Part shown: in pieces, positions 59,116 through 64,000 of the stretch
Position numbering within the stretch: the first letter of the stretch is position 1
Layout: each line of letters begins with the position of its first letter
Assembly (NCBI GenBank): GCA_020634435.1
Contig: JACKBS010000007.1
Location: 434,001-498,000, forward strand
Direction: 5' to 3'
Origin: Ardenticatenaceae bacterium
Lineage (GTDB): Bacteria > Chloroflexota > Anaerolineae > Promineifilales > Promineifilaceae
DNA length: 64,000 bases
Program-made: the position numbers and the translations under genes
The notes under the pieces: model-generated
What the model was told of the DNA's origin: nothing
The model's database searches: none
Seen by the model: only the letters and a program-made list of their open reading frames with translations

Positions 59116-60915
59116 TTAGGTGATAGGATTGAGGGCAGTAGAAGTGTTGACGTCAAGTATTTTTGAGCAATATTTATTGGCAAGAAAATCAAAATTATAC
59201 ACGTGAGTGAGCGATTCCCGTCGCTCCCGTACTTGTACCAAATAAGGGTCAACTTCATATGAAGTTGGCTCTTTTGCGTTATGGCCAAGGACCAAATGGT
59301 AGTTAGATTTTAGCGTCATTGCTACTACAGTTTCGTCCTCAACATATACTCGGTCAACAATCAGTTTAACCAATTCATGTTGCCTTTCTTCATCTCCCTC
59401 CAGTTTTTCCCAATGTTCAGCAAAGTTTTCAAGAATGTTGGCTGTTTTCTCTAATTCATCATCGCCTACCGGGGTTAGCTGCTCAAGCTCATGCTGTAGC
59501 TCTATGCGCTTTTTCATATACTCTTGCTCACTAGAAATGAAGCCATTATCCCAGCGCATGTCCATCCGCTTTATCTTGGCTTTTATTTCGTTGATGCTTT
59601 CCGCTAAATCCTTCTCGCCTAGAATTTGGCTCATGGTGCTAGTGATATTCTTTCGCCAATTTTTTGGGGGCTTCAAACTCATCAAGACAGAAACAACTTG
59701 ACTGTCAATTATTTCAACATGAACACCTTTTTGGGGGCATTCATACCCTAACTCGCGGGCACGGCAGCGATAATAACGGCGAGTATTCTTCTGGCGTGCT
59801 TGGGGACGCATCTTGCCATACTGTCTGAATAGTTTTCCTTCTGGCGGGTTTGAGCAGCAGTGATGACAATAGACAAGGTTGCGCAAGAGATAGGAATTGT
59901 ATTTTGGGGTTGCTTTGCGGTGGCTGCGGCGCTTGGCACGAACTGCCATACATCTATTGAATAATTCTTCACTGATAAAAGCCTCGTGCTGACCATCATA
60001 CCATTGCACAGGGGCATCATAAGAGCGACTGCCATCTGACCTACGCTGGTATTTTTGGTATTTCACTTTACCCAAATATGTTTGATTTTGCAGCATATCC
60101 CGTACGGTATCTTTGGAGAACGGCCGTCCGGTCTTTGTCCGGTATCCTTTTTCATTAAGCAAGAGGGCTACGTCATTGTCACTGTATTTGTCTGTGGCAT
60201 AGGATTCAAATGCGAGAAGCAGACCAGGATATTCATTCTCATCCTGCACGAGGATTTTTTCATCGTTTTTCTTGGTGCCAAAGGGGGCGCAATTGTTGTG
60301 CAATCCTTGAATGCCTCGTTCTTTTTTACCTTTTGCGGTTTCGGTGCCTAAATTCTGGCTGTACCAGTCAGCAACAGATTCCATGATTCCCTCGATTAAA
60401 GCACCCATTGGTCCATCACTGTCTTCGGATGGTTCGGATACGGAAAAAACCTTGACACCATAATCACAGCGCAATAAGGATTTGATGGCCAGGGATTCGG
60501 TTCTATTTCGAGCAAAACGGTCAAATTTGTGCACCACAAGGGCATCGAACTTTCCCTTCCGGGCATCTCGACGCATTTTCTGAAAGGCCGGTCTATCGAT
60601 ACTCCGACCTGACTTTGCTTCATCAATATACGTCTTGGCTAAAATCCCACCTTGTGCCAACACCCAAGCATCAATGGCTCGTTGCTGGGCATCTACAGAG
60701 AAGTTGCCAACTTGTTCATCTGAACTGATACGGACATAAGCTGCATAGCGCATTTTTCCCTTCCTTTTGTGAGTTTGGTGGCTATGGTGAGGCATTGCAC
60801 TCCCGATGAGGGGGAGTGGCTCAACGCCTGGCACATCCCAATTAGGTGCTGCAAAGAATCGCGGTGTGGGAACCTTGCTTTGGACTATGCCATTATTTGA
60901 TTGTGTTGTACGCAT
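59116..60915 (-). CDS. Second large serine recombinase
   Basis: This is a close relative of the recombinase at 3416-5152, with the same catalytic start (YAAYVRISSDEQ), FDRFARNR, SEPSEDSDGPMG, zinc ribbon (CHHCC...CRARELGYEC) and coiled coil. The two starts are ATG 60753 with GGAAGGG and ATG 60915, about 23 bp from the predicted transcription start. The longer one is chosen because the segment FF..PN.DV.....PLIG is shared with the first recombinase. After the att core the frame continues 38 residues into the neighbouring element before stopping, unlike the first copy. Confidence 0.92.
   Translation of the reverse strand: MRTTQSNNGIVQSKVPTPRFFAAPNWDVPGVEPLPLIGSAMPHHSHQTHKRKGKMRYAAYVRISSDEQVGNFSVDAQQRAIDAWVLAQGGILAKTYIDEAKSGRSIDRPAFQKMRRDARKGKFDALVVHKFDRFARNRTESLAIKSLLRCDYGVKVFSVSEPSEDSDGPMGALIEGIMESVADWYSQNLGTETAKGKKERGIQGLHNNCAPFGTKKNDEKILVQDENEYPGLLLAFESYATDKYSDNDVALLLNEKGYRTKTGRPFSKDTVRDMLQNQTYLGKVKYQKYQRRSDGSRSYDAPVQWYDGQHEAFISEELFNRCMAVRAKRRSHRKATPKYNSYLLRNLVYCHHCCSNPPEGKLFRQYGKMRPQARQKNTRRYYRCRARELGYECPQKGVHVEIIDSQVVSVLMSLKPPKNWRKNITSTMSQILGEKDLAESINEIKAKIKRMDMRWDNGFISSEQEYMKKRIELQHELEQLTPVGDDELEKTANILENFAEHWEKLEGDEERQHELVKLIVDRVYVEDETVVAMTLKSNYHLVLGHNAKEPTSYEVDPYLVQVRERRESLTHVYNFDFLANKYCSKILDVNTSTALNPIT
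59212..59232. other. Right attachment site of element 1 / left site of element 2
   Basis: Twenty of 21 bases match 3453-3473, with the 16-bp core cccgtcgctcccgtac at 59217-59232. Sequence further into the tRNA does not match, so this is a tRNA 3'-end fragment, not a second tRNA gene. A 12-bp hairpin (59245-59256 with 59261-59272) lies beside it, as at the left site. Confidence 0.75.
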
Positions 60916-60944
60916 GGTGGGTATTACTGATTCGTAACAACCCT

Positions 60945-60974
60945 ACTATACACGCTAGCGTGTATAACTATCAA
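60945..60974 (-). promoter_or_regulatory. Second recombinase promoter with CGCTAGCG operator
   Basis: On the minus strand: -35 TTGATA (60969-60974), 18-bp spacer, -10 TATAGT (60945-60950). CGCTAGCG at 60953-60960 lies inside a longer palindrome tatacacgctagcgtgtata. Same architecture as 5255-5283 and 21448-21477. Confidence 0.75.
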
Positions 60975-61010
60975 TGGGCAAATTAGGTTCAAAAAGCAGC
61001 GTTTTGTCTG

Positions 61011-61244
61011 TTAGCTGTTCTTCTTAGACTTTCTTCCAGGCTTTGGATTAGTAGCAATGTAAGTTCGTATGGCTTCCTTAGTTGTCACCCAATCACGCCC
61101 CATTTTCACTGCCCAAAACCTACCCTCGCCAGCAAAACGGCGAAGATGTGCAGGGGATAACCCAGTCAATTTTGAAGCTTCTACTAAACTTATAAACTGC
61201 TTAGCGATTTCTGAACTGGCCACGGAGGATTTCTCATTTGGCAT
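61011..61244 (-). CDS. Small HTH protein, excisionase-like (second copy)
   Basis: This is a 77-residue paralogue of the protein at 5324-5551, with the same order (FISLVEASKLTGLSPAHLRR, then KMGRDWVTTKEAIRTYI and a Lys-rich end). ATG 61244 is chosen by analogy with the first copy; the frame opens to a GTG at 61259. It lies upstream of recombinase 2 on the same strand, so the recombinase-HTH pair is a repeated module. Confidence 0.8.
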   Translation of the reverse strand: MPNEKSSVASSEIAKQFISLVEASKLTGLSPAHLRRFAGEGRFWAVKMGRDWVTTKEAIRTYIATNPKPGRKSKKNS

Positions 61245-61280
61245 ACAGTTAGTGTACACCGTGCATCAAGCTCAGAAAAG

Positions 61281-61529
61281 CTAAGAATCGGTTTCTCTAA
61301 CTGCAAAATAGAACCGATAGGGTGGAACTCGTTCGTCTTGTCTAACTTCAAGATTACTGATGGGAGATAGAAGGTTTAGGCCATCAGGGACAAGAACTAC
61401 AGTTGGGTTAGTCTGATACCGTTTGATATATTCTTGTATGCCTTTCTGTAACTGGTCTCCGTGTTCATCTTCGTTGGAATAACGCCATACAAAATAACGC
61501 TCTTGAACGATGTTTCGTTTTCTTGACAT
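61281..61529 (-). CDS. Hypothetical protein, 82 residues
   Basis: The family is not recognised. AAAGGA lies 8 bases before ATG 61529. Composition is mixed, with aromatic-rich ends (ERYFVWRYSNEDEHGDQ and PPYRFYFAVRETD). Probably cytoplasmic. It is 36 bp upstream of the HTH gene on the same strand. Confidence 0.6.
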   Translation of the reverse strand: MSRKRNIVQERYFVWRYSNEDEHGDQLQKGIQEYIKRYQTNPTVVLVPDGLNLLSPISNLEVRQDERVPPYRFYFAVRETDS

Positions 61530-61578
61530 GACAACATCCTTTGCTGTTGCCAAGAAGGGGAGTGGGTATAATGAGGGA

Positions 61579-61651
61579 TGTGTAGCTATGTCCTTTGCTT
61601 GGCTACGCCACGCTCCCAGGAATGTTGCCGCATTCGCTGGGAGTTCTTTTT
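61579..61651 (+). ncRNA. Candidate short RNA with terminator
   Basis: TATAAT at 61567-61572 is followed by a 7-bp hairpin (gtgtagc/gctacgc, 61580-61586 with 61602-61608). A strong terminator follows (ctcccag-gaatg paired with cattc-g-ctgggag, 61613-61624 with 61631-61643, then ttcttttt). No good -35 is seen at the usual spacing. There is no reading frame of note. It may be a small RNA of about 73 nt. Confidence 0.45.
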
Positions 61652-61736
61652 ATGGATTGTATCTATAAATAATGCTCTGTCAAATCATTTATTATTAAAT
61701 GATTTCTAATATTGGAAACACCGCTACAATTCCGAT

Positions 61737-61931
61737 ATGGAACTATTGTCAATTAAGCAAGTAGCAATAGAGCTTGGGATTTCAGAAAATCGAGTTCGTG
61801 AATTTTGCCAAGAAGGGCGGCTAGGGGAGAAAGTCGGTCGTCAGTGGATAATCACCCGTTCTGAACTCGAAGCATTCAAGGCAATCCCACGCAAACGCGG
61901 CGCACCTCGAAAAGGTGACGATGAAGAATAG
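61737..61931 (+). CDS. Small HTH protein, 64 residues
   Basis: MELLSIKQVAIELGISENRV then QEGRLGEKVGRQWIITRSEL is a MerR/excisionase-type winged helix, distantly like the two HTH proteins next to the recombinases. TACAAT lies only 6 bp before the ATG, so the mRNA may be leaderless. The ending is basic and acidic (KRGAPRKGDDEE). Confidence 0.75.
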   Translation: MELLSIKQVAIELGISENRVREFCQEGRLGEKVGRQWIITRSELEAFKAIPRKRGAPRKGDDEE

Positions 61932-62123
61932 TCAATCTGTTGGCCGATAGAATCTCCAAAATCCGAAAATTTCATCACAAAGTTCAATAATTGTTTGGCT
62001 TGCTTCTTGTTCGGACATGCCGCGCTCGGTAAAACGGACAAAGAATCTCTGAATAAAGTCTCTAACCGTTGGCTCTACGCCTTGTGCCATTAGCTCCTCT
62101 AATTCTGTCATTTCAATAATCAT
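61932..62123 (-). CDS. Hypothetical protein, 63 residues
   Basis: Small acidic helical protein (MTELEELMAQGVEPTVRDFI, then SEQEASQTIIELCDEIF). The ATG at 62123 has an excellent GGAGG site; the longer frame to 62216 is not needed. Convergent with the HTH gene and abutting its stop. Function unknown. Confidence 0.65.
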   Translation of the reverse strand: MIIEMTELEELMAQGVEPTVRDFIQRFFVRFTERGMSEQEASQTIIELCDEIFGFWRFYRPTD

Positions 62124-62365
62124 GGGTTGCCTCCATTTTTGATTTAGGCGAACGTCATAGATGCCTTTGTTGACGGGGAAATAACACAGGGCGAGGTCAA
62201 GGTGGAGCGGAGGCAATTGGCAAATTCGCGGTGGTGTGGGTGCGGAATTTGCAAAGTGGTGAGAACACCTTGACTAAAACGAAAAATACCAGCCTGAGCT
62301 GGTATTGCCCCTATTTGTCCTGTGATATGCTGGTACCGTCAAAGGCAGCTTGCTGCCAGTTCGCC

Positions 62366-62449
62366 AGCCGTCGCTAAGAGGCTCCATGCGGCCGCAGACG
62401 TGTCGGAGCTTGTGGAGACGACGGAACGGCCGTTATGGAGGCGACGGCT
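62366..62449. repeat. Extended stem-loop of 84 nt
   Basis: agccgtcgc (62366-62374) pairs with gcgacggct (62441-62449), and inside it ctccat (62382-62387) pairs with atggag (62435-62440). It lies at the 3' end of the gene at 62449-62796. It could stabilise or end that transcript; there is no T-run. Confidence 0.5.
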
Positions 62450-62796
62450 TACAAATGTGAACCAGGGATAATTGTGCGAATACGATAAGTACTCGTCCGC
62501 TCTTTAGGTTTCAGCAGCACGATCACAAATTCTTCAAATGGCACATACTCCTGCACCATGCGCTGGGTATCTTCATCAAAATCAAGTCCAACCACTTCTT
62601 GTGGGTAATAAGCAAAGGGATGCCATTCGTCTTCATCTAAAATAGTGGTTTCTACAACAATTGCACCTCGACCAGCTTCAATAAAAGCACTGGCTGAAGC
62701 AACCTGGAAAATCTCTGCATTTTCCTGGATGAGAGCCATGTCCAGCTGGCGATCTCGCTCAGCCCAATCGGGTCTTGGTTTTCCACGTTCTGGCAT
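62449..62796 (-). CDS. Hypothetical protein, 115 residues (paralogue of 46666-47025)
   Basis: The family is not recognised beyond the local pair. Shared core: GRGAIVVETT ... VQEYVPFEEFVIVLLKPKER ... YRIRT. An open frame runs from ATG 62796 without a strong ribosome site. That one copy lies inside the element and one beyond its right end supports a common origin of the two regions. Confidence 0.7.
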   Translation of the reverse strand: MPERGKPRPDWAERDRQLDMALIQENAEIFQVASASAFIEAGRGAIVVETTILDEDEWHPFAYYPQEVVGLDFDEDTQRMVQEYVPFEEFVIVLLKPKERTSTYRIRTIIPGSHL

Positions 62797-62927
62797 AATT
62801 GAATGGGGTATCTACACGATAGTATGAATTGGTCATCCAATTCAACCCCAAAAGAAAGGTCAGTTTTTTGTTTGCCGATTGTGCTGTATCGGTTCAGATC
62901 ACATATAATCTAGTGGCGAGGATTTAA

Positions 62928-64000
62928 ATGTGCATGGCTTGTGTTGCCAGGCCTCAAAATTCAGGAAAACACAGTCAAACGTCAATAATAGGATTAGCCC
63001 TTTTGCTCACTGTCAAACTTCCCTTAGCAGACATCATTATCGACATTGATAACCAACCGGATTTTAAAACACTGCTTGAAGCGGAGATTATTGCACGCCT
63101 CAAAGATGCTTATGCTTTCCTCGGGGAAGAGCCAGAGGTAACCGTTACTGGCGACACGGCCGTTCTCCAATTCAACATCCAAAGCCAGGAAAGCAAACGT
63201 ACGCAGAAGCTGTTTGACAAAGCCACCAATGAAGCCTCTCGCGGCCGTTATTCGCAAGCCATCAAATTTTTTGAGGCCGTGTTGCAGCACCAGCCAGATA
63301 ACGTGGCGGCTCATCGCAACTTGGGCATGGCTTATCTGGAGATAGGCGAGGTAGAGGAAGGACGAACCCACGTCCTTCATGCCCTACGCCTGAATCCCCA
63401 TGATGCGTACAGCCTTCTGCTCATGGGCAATATCTACTTCCAGCACAAAGAGGATTTGCTCACCGCCGAGCGCCTGTTTCAAGCAGCAGCTGAACAATCG
63501 CCAGACGATCCCTACATTCTGTCGAACTACGCTTCTACATTAGCCAAGCGGGGCGAGTATGAGACGGCCACAGAATATTTCCACAAAGCGCTGGCGGCAG
63601 ATGCCGGTTACCCCAACGCCGGTTTTGGCCTGGCGCTGGTTCATTACCAGCAGCAGCAGTATCGTGAAACCATCGAGACATTAGACAAGTTATTCGAGCA
63701 GCCAGAGACCGCTGACATCCGTACAGAACACGTCTATCAAGAAATCTGGCGCTTGTATCGCAATGGGAATCAGGAACTGGCACAAGCTGAATCAGAGCGT
63801 TTCCTGGCCCAAGTGCGCCAGCTGCGCGAAGAGATTGAAAAAGATACAGATGTAGAAATTGAGCTGGTGGCCGACCCCGCCATCAACGCCAATGCCAAAG
63901 CCGAGATTGCCTGGCACCACGGCCGTTCCCGCCACGTCGTTCGTTACAAAGAGCTTGATCCCGCCATCACGCCCCATTTTTTAGCCCATGAACTGGAACA
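62928..64000 (+). CDS. TPR protein with metallopeptidase-like HELE motif, 5' part
   Basis: An open frame of 357 codons runs off the window. ATG 62928 follows a stop codon directly and has GAGG 8 bases upstream; TATAAT lies at 62904-62909. Residues about 70-280 are tetratricopeptide repeats (AHRNLGMAYLEIGEVEEG, then SNYASTLAKRGEYETATEYF), with a coiled part after them. At the edge comes HFLAHELE, which looks like the zinc site of a peptidase fused to the TPR region. The minus-strand frames here are shadows. The gene is GC-richer, with several CGGCCGTT-type words, so it is probably host sequence. Confidence 0.8.
   Translation, partial: MCMACVARPQNSGKHSQTSIIGLALLLTVKLPLADIIIDIDNQPDFKTLLEAEIIARLKDAYAFLGEEPEVTVTGDTAVLQFNIQSQESKRTQKLFDKATNEASRGRYSQAIKFFEAVLQHQPDNVAAHRNLGMAYLEIGEVEEGRTHVLHALRLNPHDAYSLLLMGNIYFQHKEDLLTAERLFQAAAEQSPDDPYILSNYASTLAKRGEYETATEYFHKALAADAGYPNAGFGLALVHYQQQQYRETIETLDKLFEQPETADIRTEHVYQEIWRLYRNGNQELAQAESERFLAQVRQLREEIEKDTDVEIELVADPAINANAKAEIAWHHGRSRHVVRYKELDPAITPHFLAHELE

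Larger units (their letters stand above)
3453..59232. mobile_element. Integrative element in tRNA-Asp, about 55.7 kb
   Basis: Seen: the tRNA-Asp 3' end (3453-3473) recurs at 59212-59232 with one mismatch, including an uninterrupted 16-bp core (cccgtcgctcccgtac). A serine recombinase gene abuts each copy and is transcribed towards it. Between the copies lie ParA/RHH, primase, coupling ATPase, Replic_Relax, restriction and NLR-like genes. Inference: this is one integrated element with its integrase at the left end, and a second related element begins at 59.2 kb. No conjugation pore (VirB4-like) gene is visible, so it is more likely mobilisable than self-transmissible. Confidence 0.75.

Noticed and set aside
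63024..63977. Minus-strand genes at the right edge
   Set aside because: The plus strand has a continuous TPR-coding frame from 62928 to the end; the minus-strand frames are its shadows.

Overview
The window looks like a bacterial chromosome segment, most likely from Chloroflexota (an inference). Supporting signs are a HoxYH-type hydrogenase, STAND ATPases with an effector-associated domain, Replic_Relax proteins and a strongly over-used ACGGCCGT palindrome. Its centre is a roughly 55.7-kb integrative element inserted at the 3' end of a tRNA-Asp gene. No sequence search was run; all names come from motifs read by eye.

Layout. Positions 1-3.4 kb are host sequence: the end of hoxY, hoxH, the hydrogenase maturation protease and an HpcH/HpaI-type aldolase, then tRNA-Asp(GTC) at 3398-3470. 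A large serine recombinase and a small HTH protein sit at the tRNA end of the element. Next comes a defence island (5.7-21.4 kb): a STAND/TPR ATPase, then type I restriction-modification genes hsdM, hsdS and hsdR. A DUF262 (GmrSD-like) gene, a RloC/PrrC-like ATPase and a YgjP-type metalloprotease are interleaved with them. Positions 21.4-25 kb hold an orphan short transcription unit and seven small accessory genes. Positions 25.4-34.1 kb are the element backbone: two Replic_Relax proteins, a VirD4/HerA-like coupling ATPase, a primase-zinc-finger fusion, a 1-kb highly structured non-coding region, and a ParA/ribbon-helix-helix partition module with unusual 8-bp iteron arrays.

Positions 34.3-41 kb carry a toroid-fold protein and an imuA-imuB-DUF6504-dnaE2 mutagenesis cassette. 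Positions 41.4-44.8 kb encode a large secreted FG-GAP/NHL repeat protein. Positions 45.4-51 kb hold radC, a resolvase and many small unknown genes. Positions 51.5-58.8 kb carry an AT-rich NACHT protein of 2080 residues, a DUF2610 protein and a small protein sharing a Gly/Asn-rich motif with the NACHT protein. At 59.2 kb a 20-bp copy of the tRNA-Asp 3' end marks the element's right end. It is followed at once by a second, related recombinase plus HTH pair, so two elements appear to be integrated in tandem. The window ends with small genes and a TPR protein that runs off the edge.

How the parts fit. The recombinase and HTH pairs would integrate and excise the element. ParA, the RHH protein and the arrays would maintain it, with the primase and coupling ATPase supporting replication and transfer. 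The RM, DUF262, RloC-like, STAND and NACHT genes look like anti-phage cargo, and the imu/dnaE2 cassette would add induced mutagenesis. The most unusual signals are the 8-bp arrays written into the RHH gene itself, the large structured RNA-like region at 31.8-32.3 kb, the NACHT/DUF2610/shared-motif operon, and three promoters sharing a CGCTAGCG operator, one of which drives a tiny orphan transcript.
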